From positions 288,443 to 352,442 of the forward strand of contig CAJJDP010000128.1 in NCBI GenBank assembly GCA_905182995.1: a stretch of DNA of 64,000 nucleotides, given 5' to 3'. Position numbers and translations under genes: made by a program. The notes under the pieces were generated by a model that ran no database searches, was not told where the DNA came from, and saw only the letters and a program-made list of their open reading frames with translations. How positions within the stretch are numbered: the first letter of the stretch is position 1; every line of letters begins with the position of its first letter. The DNA comes from Paramecium octaurelia (Eukaryota > Ciliophora > Oligohymenophorea > Peniculida > Parameciidae). Below, one piece after another: positions 1 to 12,500 of this stretch.

Positions 1-2
1 TT

Positions 3-1526
3 ACAAAAGCATATGAATGTTTAACAGATGAAGACAAAAAATCCTTATGTATGAAATATGGGAATCCAGATGGACAATAAAGTTTATCTGTTGGTATAGC
101 AATGCCATCATTTCTATTAAAAAAAGAAAATAGAGCTGCCTTTTTAGCTGTAATTTTCCTTTTGCTTTTGGTTGTTGTACCAATAATTGTTTTGTACGAG
201 TTGAGATCGATAGGAAAATATGATTAAAATGGAGTCATGCTTAGCAATCAGGAGAAATTCGAAAGAGGATTGGAAGAGAACTTATTAATAAAAAAAGGAG
301 TAGAATTATCTAGTTGCAGTGATGAATTATGTAGATTACGATTGAAAACTGAATAATAAGCTATTGACTTAGAAAAACTAGTTAATGAATTGAAAGAAGA
401 AGCTGAATTAAGAAAAATCTAAAAATTTGAAATAACAGAGGCGCTTGAATAGTCAAAAAAATAGAAGAATAAAAAAAGAAGAGTGACCATCTCTGTTGCC
501 ATGATTTTAATCTATGCCCATTTATTTGGTAAACCCATTCCTGAGAGTGTTAAATCATTATATAGATCCACGATTAAGATAATTCCAAAATTAGTCAACT
601 CAATGGTAAGATTGGCATTTGAATTCTCTATGAAATACAAAGTAATTCAATGGAGACAAAGGGGAAGGTTTTAAACTAAATTTATGGGTGCAAGATGCAT
701 TAATAACATATTATAATTCTCTCAATGCATAGTTTAAGGTATATATGAAACAGATAACCCAATTAATTAAATTGAATTCTTTGCTACAAAAGCCAAAGAT
801 TATATTAAAAAGGGGAAGATGCCAGTGTTTCAAGAATTAGTTCAAAAATAAGTGGATTAGAGAGTGGTAAGCAATTTAAATGATGAATTAGTTGCCAAAT
901 TGGGTGCCAGAGGAATTCAAAGACGAAATTATGAAGGAAATCAATATGTTCCCATATTTGGATGTCAAACATGAAGTGACAGTTGATGATGAATCTATTG
1001 TGGAATAATGTAATGAAGATATCTTTAGTGTAATCATTATTTAAAATGTAGATTAAAATAACTTTAACAAGAATGAACACTCCTGAAGGATAAGACATTC
1101 CATTTGCTCATTCCAATAGATTTACTTATGTAAAGGAGGAGGGATGGCATATTTTAATAACATTTTAAAATGAAGTGTTTTATTATGCTTTTTTGAATGG
1201 TTCGAATAGAGAGCAAACAACAGAATTCAAATTCTAACCAAAGATGTATTTTGGAGATATCGTTGAATTTGAATTCGTTTTATTCGTCATATCTGATTGT
1301 TACAGAGGATTGGATTCTGAAATACCAATTAAATTTAAAGCCAAAAAAGCAAGTTAAATAAGCAGAGTAAGCATTTCGTATATTTTAGGCCGTTGAGTAC
1401 CATAAGGAAGATTAAGAATTGGATAAGTCACTTCCATTTATTCAATCAATGTTATTCCCCATGTAAAATAAAGTCGAGGATAGTGATTCAGAAGATGAAG
1501 ATCAATAAAAGAAAGATGATGAATGA
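3..1526 (+). CDS. SEC63: SEC63-like ER translocation protein, 5' end missing
   Basis: Sec63 recruits BiP to the Sec61 channel through a lumenal J domain. The frame opens in the last part of the J domain (KYGNPDGQQS, GIAMP), then a hydrophobic transmembrane segment (about residues 40-60), a charged linker and a long Sec63/Brl domain with FPYLDV and an acidic end (EDSDSEDEDQQ). This order matches animal and yeast Sec63. Three introns are inferred at 867-891, 1010-1028 and 1367-1388 (25, 19 and 22 nt); removing them gives 486 codons in one frame ending at TGA. The start, signal anchor and HPD motif lie outside the window. TAA/TAG codons inside conserved blocks are read as Gln. Confidence 0.9.
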
Positions 1527-1900
1527 GATTGAGTATTAGAATATTACCCATATATATTGTATATTAATTTGTCGTTTAATATTAAATGTTATCAAAGTGA
1601 TTTTAATTTAATTCTAGACTCATTTAATATTTTGATAATATGAAATATATAATAAAATAAATAAATGATAATAACTCCTAATATCTGTTTATTCTACATT
1701 TTCTCATTATTAATAACAGGAATCACTATCTCTGCTCTCTTCTATAGAAAAACATAAAAAAATCATTTTTCAATATATGAACATTATTTAGTATGAGAAA
1801 TAAAATCAAATCTATTAAATTTGCATCTTCTAATGATAGAGTCTAAAAGTTAAAGAAAGAACTGAAAAAATCAAGCAAAAAGGCTTAAAGCCAATAATGA

Positions 1901-2684
1901 ATGATGATTATTATGAATAGCTTCGAAGGCAATATTGTATAGTTTGAATTAAAAATGAATTAATAAAGTTTGTGCTTAAGATTATAAACATTGCATAAAC
2001 ACAGGCATCTCTCTCATCCGATTTATTATGCGCCCAAATCTAAATAACATAGAAGCTTTAGTTTGCCTAAACTCTTTGTCTTTAGTACAAGGAAGTAATT
2101 TCAAGAGATCCCTCAAAAAATGAGAAGAAAAAGCTGTGATTGTCAAGAATGTGGAAGAATGACAAGCTTCCAATATAAAAACATGAATATCCCATTCATT
2201 CTCAAGCCATCCAGACTAAGAAAGTAACCATCTCTCAAAAATAATCGATTATTGACTGCATAAAATACAAGTATACGTTTGCACTAGCAATATCATAGAA
2301 AAACTATTTCGCAAATTCTCTGCCTCTAAATAAGATTCGTTAATTAGTACTTCATCTTCTCAATTAATGCTTACTTCTCTCCGTAGAGCATCAGCAAGAA
2401 CCACAGAAAAACTAATTGAAGACACCCAAATTCGCATACATGAGCCTCCTAAAACCTCTAAAAGTCATTTCTAATAAGATTCTTAAAAACCAGAAATAAA
2501 AAAGATTACATTATAAATTCCAAAATCATCGAGAATTATCAAAACACAACCTTCTGATCACTAAAGCATTAAGTTGCCGTAGACACTAAAAAGCATGAAG
2601 TAAATTCACACTAGAAGCTTTCTTTGCTCATACTTAACTAAATATAAGAAATCGAAAACATGTATGGTTTAATAAAAGATATGA
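1901..2684 (+). CDS. Ser/Lys-rich protein of unknown function
   Basis: No family recognised. Start at 1901 (two adjacent ATG codons after an in-frame TGA) and one 28-nt intron at 2271-2298 give a 251-residue basic, low-complexity protein. It has a short Cys cluster near the middle (SCDCQEC), a Ser/Thr-rich stretch (STSSSQLMLTSLRR) and a basic C-terminal third. An upstream ATG at 1794 opens about 35 Lys-rich codons in another frame and may be a first exon that I could not join. A second frame is also largely open over the 3' half, so the model rests on amino-acid texture and on the intron fitting. Confidence 0.5.
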
Positions 2685-3616
2685 AAAAATCTTTATAAAA
2701 TATATATCATTATAGAAATAGTGTTTAAATATATATATAATAAACTGATATACACTTCTCAGCTTATTACATACTTGAATTAGTTGGTTTCATCATTCTC
2801 CATTATATTATCTTGGAAATAAATATCTGGAAAAAAGGGGGTTTTTTATTAGAAACTTAAATTTGATTTTGAGAGTCCTAATATAATAGGCAATATGCAT
2901 AATAAGCTTAATTTTGTCCATTATAATTTTTGGCGATGAACCCAAATTTCATTAGCTTTAATTTCCATGCTACTATTATCGCTTACATAATATTAAATAT
3001 TTAGTTTATTTAATCAAATATCTTCTTAAAAAAAAAAATATTTTTTGACTTATTTATATTGCTCTAAAATCTTTTATTTTTATTCTTAGATATTTTTAGT
3101 TAAATTCTTTTTATGTCTTCTCATTTTCTAAATTCAATAAAATTATCTACAATTCTGAAGATAATTTATTACAGAATTTAGGGTCTTTTGTATGACATAA
3201 TCCAAAATAGTAGTCTGTTAGAACTAATTAACCAACACTCGACTCGCTTCAATAAATCATATTTTTATTTCCATAGTAGTAGGTTATTATTAAAAATTAT
3301 AACTAATTGTTCTAAAACATTATGAAATTTATTTTTTCTTATATTAGATTAAAATTCAAAAATAATAATTAAAGCCAAAAAAATTTAGTCTCCATTCTCC
3401 TGAAATTTTTATTCTATTTAAATTAACAAAAAATTTTTATTTTTGTAAATCATAAAGTTTACATTACTTTCTTTAATAATTCTATGGCTTATCTACCAAA
3501 TAAAATAATAATCATTTGATTAAATGATACATTATAAACAGTAAAGCAGTAATATTTAATTTTGCACTTCTTAATTATGATCATCCCAATTTCTATGCTT
3601 TCAAGTTAAATTCATT
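2685..3616. other. AT-rich intergenic DNA
   Basis: Long A/T runs and frequent TGA codons in every frame. I see no conserved protein segment, RNA gene or repeat. It separates the gene ending at 2684 from a possible decayed reading frame. Confidence 0.5.
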
Positions 3617-4377
3617 ATGAGATTAGGCTCAAATTAATAGTTACGGAGTTGTATTATGAATAAACAGTATTTTATTAGAGAAATATAAATTAAATAATTC
3701 CCTAATTAATTGAAAGAATATGAGCTATTAAATAAGTACAGAACATCTCAAAAGACAATAATATTTGTTTAAATTAAGAGTTCGTTATTTTAAAATGAGG
3801 AATTTTTTCCATTATCCTTCTATTGAAATATAGATGCATAAAAACGAAGAACCACAGTGTTACATAAAAGTTCTTATCGTTTGATATAGTCGCAGTAGTA
3901 TTCTATATTTTAGTTTAAACTAAATCGAAATTAATTTGATATAAATGCTTATTCTAAATATAGTTAAATCCTTATACTCATCAATCTTAAAGATTAGGTG
4001 TTTCAAATAAGGTGTGTAGTTTGATAACAGTCAATTTAGAAATAGATTTTGCTAATTTAGTCTCTAGATTAATCTCATTTTCAGATCTTATAATAATTAG
4101 AATAAATCGGTGATTATATTAACTCTAGGAGAGTTATTACATCTGAATTAATAATAAAAATATATTTTGATACTATAGAGGCAACTGTGAATTCAAGCAA
4201 GCAGAATCTTTAGGTTAGATCCTGGTTTTACAAATTAAATACAAGTATTTGAGTCTAGAAGCAGAAGGGAAAGCTTAAGCTTTGTCAATGGGATGGAGAC
4301 TGATTAATGTTTAAGATATATAAATTAATGCACAATATAAATTTAAGAATAATGTGGGGATGACAGAAAAAAATTGA
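3617..4377 (+). pseudogene. Possible decayed or unresolved gene
   Basis: Two protein-like stretches on this strand cannot be joined with normal short introns. The first starts at ATG 3617 (MRLGSNQQLRS, then about 60 codons to a TGA). The second runs from 4171 to the TGA at 4375-4377 (YYRGNCEFKQ ... MGWRLINVQD). Between them all frames are interrupted by TGA. This could be a pseudogene, a gene whose introns I misread, or chance. No homology is recognised. Confidence 0.25.
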
Positions 4378-4464
4378 TTTTATAAAAAACTAAAAAAATT
4401 GAAAAACGCATAGTTTGTGTAATTTAAGCCAAATAAGGGTGGCGAGAAAACATTAATAATATTA

Positions 4465-5529
4465 ATGAAAGCTTTATTGATCTTAGGATTAGTGATCTTC
4501 ACACAAGCCGTCTTCGTTAAGCATGCTTCTGAACCACATGCTGCCGTCTTCGCTTAACTCGAAGCCCTTGAAGACCATCCATTGGGAAAGAAAATTTTGG
4601 ACACAATCGCCTTGTAAATGAAGAACAAGTCACCACTCTCTGACATTGCCAAGATGCTCTAAGACTTGAGAGAGAACTTAGTCCTCTAATAACAAGATGC
4701 TGAATTAGTCCACGTCGCTTAAGAAGCTGACTGTGAAGCTGAAATCTATGGATATAACAGAAGAATCGACTTCGCTTCCAACGAAATCACCGAAGCCACC
4801 ATCGATATCAACAAGTACACTGCTGATATTGAACTCTTGGAAACAGATATTGCCAACAAGGAATAATAATTATAAATCTTAGCCAACTAAGAGGAATAAC
4901 TCAGATAAAAGAGAGCTGAAGACCACGCTTCATTCGAAGAAAGATAAATCACAACCCCAAAGGTCGTTGAAGCCCTCGACGTCATCGCCGCCAAATTGAG
5001 CGCTATCCAACCAGAAGCTGATGCTGAAGCAGTCCTTGCTGAATTAGAAAGAGTCGGTGGAAACAACCCCATCCTCGCCCTCGTCCAATTGGCCTCCACA
5101 TTCTCAGCTGAGAAATTATAAAACGTCTAAGACAAGATCGCTGAATTGAGAGCCTCATTGGAATAATCCATCATTGACGACTAAGAAGAAGAAGTCTAAG
5201 CTTAACTTAACTTCGAAGCTTAACTCGTTGAAATCAACGAATAAAGAGCTGCCCTCTAATCCGAAAAGGCTGACTCCGAAACCAAATTAGGATAAGCTTA
5301 AGTCTAATTAGCTGCCGCCAAGAAGAGAAAGTATGATGCTGGAAGAGAACTCGACTCAGCCACCAGAGGAAAGGTTGCCAAGGAAGCTGAATGTGATGCT
5401 TGGAGAACTTAATATGCCAGAGACACCGAATAAAGAACCGTCGAAATCGGTATCATCAGATAAGTCGAATAAATCCTCGCCACCAAGTTGGAAGGTGCCT
5501 CCTCATACATCAAAGGAAGAATCAACTGA
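4465..5529 (+). CDS. Trichocyst matrix protein precursor (TMP family)
   Basis: Trichocyst matrix proteins form the crystalline core of the secretory organelle discharged by Paramecium. The 354-residue product has a clear signal peptide (MKALLILGLVIFTQA, residues 1-15). The rest is almost entirely heptad-rich acidic coiled coil with many Ala, Glu and Gln, as in TMPs, which are processed from precursors of about this size. There are no introns. Codon use is richer in G/C-ending codons than the neighbours, as expected for a highly expressed gene. The paralogue (T1, T2, T4 etc.) cannot be told by eye. Confidence 0.85.
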
Positions 5530-6056
5530 AATTGATGTATATTAATCATTTAATCAAATTTCTAAATTTTTTTTCATTATTTTTATTGTAATTAATGGAC
5601 AATACTAAATGTTTTAAGAGCAAAACCCAACACTCCATTCTGTTTATTCAAATTCTCATAATAAGGCTAGATTTTCAATGAGAATTTCCTCATATCAATA
5701 ATATCTAAATAACAAGTTTAATGTTAATATTCGTAATAAAAAAATATTTCACAAGAAAACTTAGATACTCATCCATTATTGAATTCTATATCGTTTAATT
5801 TTGTTAAATTATTTAGCCTTATAAAGTATTTATATAGAAGAAGAAGTGAAAGTAAGTTAAGAAACACATATAGATGATTACAAACCATTTTAACAGGAAA
5901 ATAAACAAACAAACTAAAATAAGATTTTGATTGAATATAAATTAATTTTAATATTTTTATTTAAATATTCTGATACTATTAGATTTATTCTTCATTTATC
6001 TATGAAATAACTAAAACAAATCATTGTTTTGCTTAACTATTAATATATTTGGATTT
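5530..6056. other. AT-rich intergenic DNA between convergent genes
   Basis: Lies between the 3' ends of the trichocyst gene and the minus-strand orphan. Only short open stretches; nothing recognised. Confidence 0.5.
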
Positions 6057-6443
6057 TCAATCTCTAAATTAGACCTTTTTCTATGGTTTTTCTTTATAAT
6101 TAAGAGAACTACAAGAGGATTCCGGGTATTGCTCATATGTCCGTGCACTTAAAATTCCTTTAATTCCATCTTGTTAAAATTTGACTTCTTCATCTACCAC
6201 TATTTTTGGTTCTAAGTAGATTATTATATGTTGTGAACGAGGGGAATTAGGACGAGAAGATAACAATCCATCTCCATTTTAGAATGCGTACATTTAGCTA
6301 TGATCCTATATCAATTCCTCAAAGTTGGCTAATTGAAGTGAGTCTCCCTAAGATTTTATGATGCTGTCTTATTTACTCGAAGTAATTATTTCTTCTTCGA
6401 CCTTTGTCGCATCAACAGTTGTAAAACAACTATAATTACCCAT
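6057..6443 (-). CDS. Small orphan protein with putative N-myristoylation site
   Basis: An intron-free 128-residue frame missed by the standard code because it contains several TAA/TAG codons. It begins MGNYSCF: Gly2 fits N-myristoylation and Cys6 could be palmitoylated, suggesting membrane attachment. The middle is Ser/Pro-rich (SSRPNSPRS), followed by a more ordered stretch (IIIYLEPKIVV) and a charged tail (KEKPQKKVQFRD). No family recognised. Its start is 240 bp from the stop of the kinase gene on the same strand. The acyl-anchor idea rests only on the first residues. Confidence 0.6.
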
Positions 6444-6683
6444 TATATATATTAATAATAATGTATTCTGAAACTTCACTCTCTCTATATCCCATAAATA
6501 AGAGGACAAGTTAGTTATTTCAGATGCATTTTTTTTCATTAGTATTCCTAAGAATGGAGACTCTTATGATAACAACAACTATAACGAATCAGACTTAAAA
6601 CTAACCATAAATTTGATATGAAATTAATTTATTTTAGATTTTAATATTAGAGCTTAAAAATACATTTTAGTATGACAAAGTTA

Positions 6684-8078
6684 TCAATGCTTGGCATTAG
6701 GCATCTTTGGCTTATACGATTACAAATGGCTAAAATCATAGATAGAAGTGTTGTCCTTCTTTTAATTGACATCGGAATTGATTGATGTTAAATAATTCTT
6801 AGTCAATTTTAAATTAGCCTGAGATGATGATTGAAGTCCCTTAAACTCCAAAGTCTTTGCACTTTATGTTGTTTATTTCGGGATCACGGGCTTGTTCTCT
6901 GTTGTAATAAAATCTAATATATCATCCAAATCATTGCTATCAGTTTTTTGAATTTTTTATTAATTCCCAAATTGAAGTGATAAATCACCCTTTACACTTT
7001 GAGTTGTGACCTTCTGTTTTTTATCCATGTTTGTATCTTTAACATCCTTACTCCAAGCCTTATCCTAATCCTCAAATACTAATGTTGGAGCAATCTTCTG
7101 TATATTGTAAAAGTAGGGGTGTGTCAGAATTTATTAAGCAGTAATTCTCTTATTCGGATCCCATTTGATCATTTGAGACAGTAAATTCAGAGCTTCTATG
7201 CTTGCATTTGGGATTAACTGCTATAACTGAAGAGGTTAATATTGTGCTAATCCCATTCCTAATTAAGATACTAAGCGACAGCCCTCTGGCCAATCTGTTT
7301 AAGTAAACGTACTTAAAATAGATTTCTAGAATAATACCCTAAAGTGGACAGTATCTTATTGAATTACTCCAACTCAGTATTACCCTAAAATAGGGGTCTA
7401 TTAAGAAATAACTCAGCCATAATACAGCCCAAGGCAAAAATGTCAACTGGACTGTTGTAATTGATTTGTTTCAATAATATTTCTGGAGCCTAAATACATA
7501 AGGGGTCTACTTACCCGATACCATCTTGTGGCGACATAATCAGTATATGGTGGTCGTGACCTTATTTCTCTTGCTAAACCAAAATCGATAATCTTCACAA
7601 TTCCATTTTCTGTCATGAGCATATTCTCTGGTTTAAGATCTCTATGAAAGTAACCGTGCTTATGCATATAGCTTAAACCATTTGCAACCTAATAGATGAT
7701 TGATTTGATTTGATCATCTGACATTGTTTTACCCTAATATTAAGTTTAGATTATATTCTACTTATTCTCTATGTTAAGAGTATATTTAATATATGCTCAT
7801 TTCTACAAACTCAAACACTAAACAAAGAGTATCAGCATCAAGAAAAACTATGATAGATCTAATTAGAGGTTACTTTCTTTCAGTTTTACAATGTTAGGAT
7901 GATTTTGAAGTTTCATTAAGGCTTTGACCTCTCTCAGATTTGTACATTCTTCAAAATTGTGATATTTTTATTTCATTTTTTTGATGGCTACTAATTCAAA
8001 ATTCTCTGTGTTTTCCGCCTTCATCACTACACCAAAAGTGCCATCTCCGCTTTTTTTAATCTCTTTGAATTTTTTCAT
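6684..8078 (-). CDS. RCK-family protein kinase (MAK/ICK/MOK, LF4-like)
   Basis: Ser/Thr kinases of the RCK family control cilium length and intraflagellar transport. The 429-residue product has a kinase domain over about residues 4-290: Gly-rich GDGTFGVV, catalytic Lys in [13 protein letters not shown] loop, DFGLA, a TDY activation motif followed by VATRWYRAPE, and [15 protein letters not shown] and WDPNKR blocks typical of MAK/ICK. The rest is a Ser/Gln-rich tail. Four introns: 7312-7337, 7490-7514, 7734-7761 and 7848-7873 (25-28 nt); exons sum to 430 codons. TDY, rather than the TEY common in MAPKs, and the WPEG block favour RCK over MAPK or CDK. Confidence 0.88.
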
Positions 8079-8441
8079 TGAAATTTATATTTTTATTAAT
8101 ACTAACAATTAAATCTCGATCACACTATAAAGATGGACTGAATGACATAAATAACAAATTCAATATTCAATAATGAACACAAACCTTATTAGAGTTCTCA
8201 ATTTAATGTACTGTTTCTAGCAATAAATAATTTTATATAAAAATGTATAGTAATTAGTTTCATAACAATTGATATGGCACTGAAAATAATACATTTATAA
8301 CTAGGTGACAAATCTATTTAGTAATTTAAGCTTGAAGACTCGTTTTTAAGATTAAATTTAGATACAATTTTATATTAAATCTTTGGGGTTCTTTATTTCA
8401 TGAATTATTTGATTGATTTGATCTAAATATATTTTTAAAAT
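8079..8441. other. Divergent intergenic region
   Basis: About 360 bp between the starts of the kinase (minus) and the propeller gene (plus). It presumably holds both promoters; no specific motif recognised. Confidence 0.4.
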
Positions 8442-9461
8442 ATGGGAGGAATATCAATTAATTACAAATAGATTTCAGAATGTAAATTAGAGTAATAGTA
8501 GAAAGCTTAGCAGGTGATCTTCAATCATGATTTCTCAATAATATTTATGATTTAGTACACTTTAACTACGTTAATCCATATGAATCAATTACTAGTCATG
8601 TAATTTAAAAAAGGAAAAATAAAAACAATTTCAAGATAGAATTTCTAAGGAGTATTGCTACCTTTAAAAAATAGTCGTCTTTTATTAAAAACTTGTGAAT
8701 AAAAAGGAGGATTGGTGTTAATTCCTATTACAGCTTCAAATAATATAAAATATTTAAGAAGAATCTAGTATAAAGGGGAATGTCCTTATTTTAATTCTTT
8801 TCCAAAAATAAATTGTTTAGTAATTAATAAAAATGAGAGTTTAATAGTATGTGGAGGAAAAGCTTTATATTTTTGGACCTTCTAAAATGAAGAGCAAGTG
8901 ATTGATTATTTTTCTTATGATTTTACTTATCCATTTTAAGAAATAATATAAATATGTTTTAATTAATCAGAAACTAAAGTTATTATTTCTACAGGGTAAA
9001 AAATAATAGTTTATCATTACGATATTTAAAAGTTATGTTGGATCTTATAAAATTAATTAAAAAAATCGCCCTTAAAATATCACCAGTTCATTAATGATGA
9101 TATTTTAGTTGTCAGAACATAAAATTCTTATTTTTGGCTTTTTGCTCAGACTTACTGCCTAAATCATATTGAATCATATGTTCTGAATAAAGAAAATGGA
9201 TAATTTGAATCAAAGATGTTAATAAACGACAAGCATGAGTCTTTTAGAATATTATATTATTGCCCAAAGAAAAAAATTCTAGTGAATATTAGACAAAATG
9301 TTCTGAAATTTATAAATATAAAGGATGATGGTAATATGTCTACTTAAAAAATAATTAAATTAGATCAAAAATACGATTATATAACAATTAGTGAGGACTT
9401 AAGATATTTTGTGGTTTGCAAATAAAATTTGATGAAAGTTTTTTAGTTATAGTCAAAATGA
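8442..9461 (+). CDS. Beta-propeller (WD40-like) protein
   Basis: An uninterrupted 339-residue frame with many TAA/TAG Gln codons. After a short N-terminal part the sequence is a chain of 40-60 residue beta-rich units with hydrophobic strands and aromatic ends (KYLRRIQYKGECP, SLIVCGGKALYFWTF, KVIISTGQKIIVYHYD, YFVVCKQNLMKVFQL). This resembles divergent WD40 propellers, but canonical GH and WD dipeptides are mostly absent. Likely a protein-interaction scaffold; no specific partner can be named. Its stop is 42 bp from the stop of the convergent K+ channel gene. Confidence 0.6.
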
Positions 9462-9502
9462 AAATATAATAAACGATGAGAACTTATTGTAATACTATTA
9501 TA

Positions 9503-12500
9503 TCACAAATCCGTTCTAACTTGTTTAGACATAGAAATTCTTTGAGATAATTGGGTTTGTCCAGTGTATAACGGTTTCTTTTAAAATAATGAAGAGAAGT
9601 CATCTCCAAAACCCTATGAATTTCTTTTACTTCCCACTCTTGATCTAGCAGTTTTATTAAGAGTATAAAGCATTTTTTTATCCCTCTTTTCATCAATAAG
9701 GGGGTCCTCTCTAAAATATAAAATCTAAATTACAATAATTTGAGTTTTTTCTTTATCCTTATGATTTGATTGATAGCTACAGCACTGAATGTATAGGAAG
9801 AAAACGAATGAGCAATGTTTCGTTTGCGTTCTAAATATTTTGTTAAAATTCGAATTGCTTTGGATATCACGACTTTTGGGTTATTCCAAGTATAGTAACA
9901 TTCAAAGTTTTTCATATTTTCGAAACCTTCTAATTCCATAGAAGTCGACTGTTTTTCAAATATTGGTATAGATATTTCTTAAGAGGGATTTTCTGACAGC
10001 AATTTCGTAGTTTTATGTGTCTTAGCAGTTCTGCTTCTATTCGTTTAGGTTTTTGTGGTTTTTCTCTTTAACTCATTCTTATCTTCTTTTGCATCAATGG
10101 AATCTCTTTTATAATCAACTGATTAAGTTGAAGACATAAGAATGATTTCTCCTTAAGTATCTTTAAATTTTGATTTTCTTTTAATTGGCCTTTCCTTTTC
10201 TTAATAATGATCTACTTGGGTTTGAGATGAGAATGGTTAGTAAGATTCTTCTCTATTCTATTTTCGAATGTTTGTTGTTTGTTTTTTACCGATTCTATTA
10301 GGTATATCTACTGGACTAAGCAATCTATCATTTTTTAAAGAGTGTCTTTTATCTTCCTTGACATTAGTGTTCAGATATCCTTGGTTGACATTTATGATAT
10401 TGATATCGTGATCATCTAATTTTAGTTTATTTTGAAAAGAATCTTGTCCTCCAAAACCAGCAGTTTGTATTGTGTTTTTGGCAGTAGAATTTCTCTTTTT
10501 ATTAGGACTAACGCTATGATCAGAATCTTCACTCTCTTAAATGGGTTATAAATTTCTAGTATTGCTATGGTTGTTTTCATTCTAAGTATTTTAGCGAATT
10601 TAGGATTATTTTATGGAGATTTTGGATTAGCTTTTATTTTGGTAGGCTATGAATAAATGCGAAATCTTACAATATTCATATGGATAATCATCATTATCAT
10701 CGTAGGAAACATCTGAATTCTCATCAACAATAGAAGGGCTTTCGTTTTAAAGTTGATTAGTTTAAAATTCTCTAACAATTGTAAGTGTCTTCTTCATTTC
10801 TAATAAGGTTGCATAATAACTTCTATCGGATCTCTACCGAACATAAGTAACATTTCTCTGTTGTTGAATAGGAAAGTACTCCTTTTTAATCACTTTCTCC
10901 TTGTCTGGAACAAAATGGAGAATAGGGCAATCCTTAATGAGATGATCAAATTTCCTGCATGAATAACATTATAACTAAGCTGGCTGATAATTCTCGCTTT
11001 GCAAAATTTAATCTCTTACTTCACAAAAGCGTTCCTAAAAATTACATTATGACAATTACTAAATCAGTTTCATTGGTTTGGAGCACATTTAACAGTTTTT
11101 ATCTAGTGATTTTGTAAGCTCTCGAAAATCCAATGCTTTTGGCAGAAGCAGTACGATTTAGACCAGTAAAAAATGAGTACTCCCCAAATGTTTACCCTTT
11201 CTCCAAAAAAGAGAGCACTCTAGTAATTTTGCCCTAAGGTTCATTCTGAAAAAGAATGGAAATCTTTCCTTTGGTTATTAGATAAAGTGAACAATCATCT
11301 GGAGTTCCTTATTGTATAATTTAGTCCTCAGGAGAGAATCTGACTTCTTCTATAAGTAACGATAATTCTCTTAAAGTTTTTTAAGAGAACTTCGTTAAGA
11401 CTTTGTTAGTTTTCATTACATTAAGTCTAATTTCAAAGGTAAGTTCCTCCTATAAAGAGCTTGATAGTTTAGTAGTAATTTGAGAAACTTCTTCATCATT
11501 AATTTCTTATTCTTCTTAAAAGATATAATCATAATAATTCCTAATTCTGGATTAGAGTTCAACCTTAATTTGATTTTTAGTCAGGTATTGATTCAGTAGA
11601 TTAGTGCTTCTCTTGTAGAGTACTTATCTTGAATTCAGATTGCTGAGCATGAGACCTATACTATTGAAAGAGAAGGCAAACACTCCGCAAGCTAAGAACA
11701 TACTCAGATTTGCACATAATCTTTCGTAATCGTTTTAAGGGGTCAAATCACCATAACCAACAGTGATCATAGTTTAAACAGCCCAGTAGAATGCATAATT
11801 GTATTTCGTGAATATATTTGCATCAGCTATGTGATAGATCTCCAACCAAGTTTTATGGTATCCTATTTGATAGAAAGCAACACTATGCCAAAGACAAGCG
11901 AATAGATGGCCAACATACACTACCATAAATAGGAGTTTAATTAATTCAATGACATCTTGGACCCATCCTGAGAAATTGAAAAATCTAAGATTCATAAATT
12001 AAGTTTTACTCTTCTAATTTATGCACTCTGCCCTGCAATTTGAATATTCTACTACAATAATAGATTGCATATGGTAGTATTTGCCAACCAGGATTTTCTT
12101 GAGAATCACCAATGCTTGTATATTGAGCAATTAGCAATGAGACTATGGAGCACTACAATATATAACATATATGATTACCAAATCGTAGATGGCTTGAGTA
12201 TTGAGATAATTAGTGAATATCTTGCCCCTAGTTCTGATGATGATGCCTTTCTTAATGTACGATGTATTTATCACAATGAATCCATCGATTATGATGGAGA
12301 AGAGGAAGTAGAGTTCCACGTCTTTCACAATCAGATTGCCAAATACTACTTAATTCAAAGTGATTCCAAAGGATAAGTTGAAGGGGGTCCAAAAGAAAAT
12401 TATAATAATTGTGAGAATGTACAACAATTACCAACCAATAACCAAGTAGCTGCTTTGATCTAAAATGGGAACAAATCTTAATTTCTTACAAAACTTCCCA

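Noticed and set aside
12065-12376. A 103-codon acidic plus-strand frame
   Set aside because: Antisense to S1-S3 of the K+ channel; the opposite strand is confirmed by splicing and the channel motifs.
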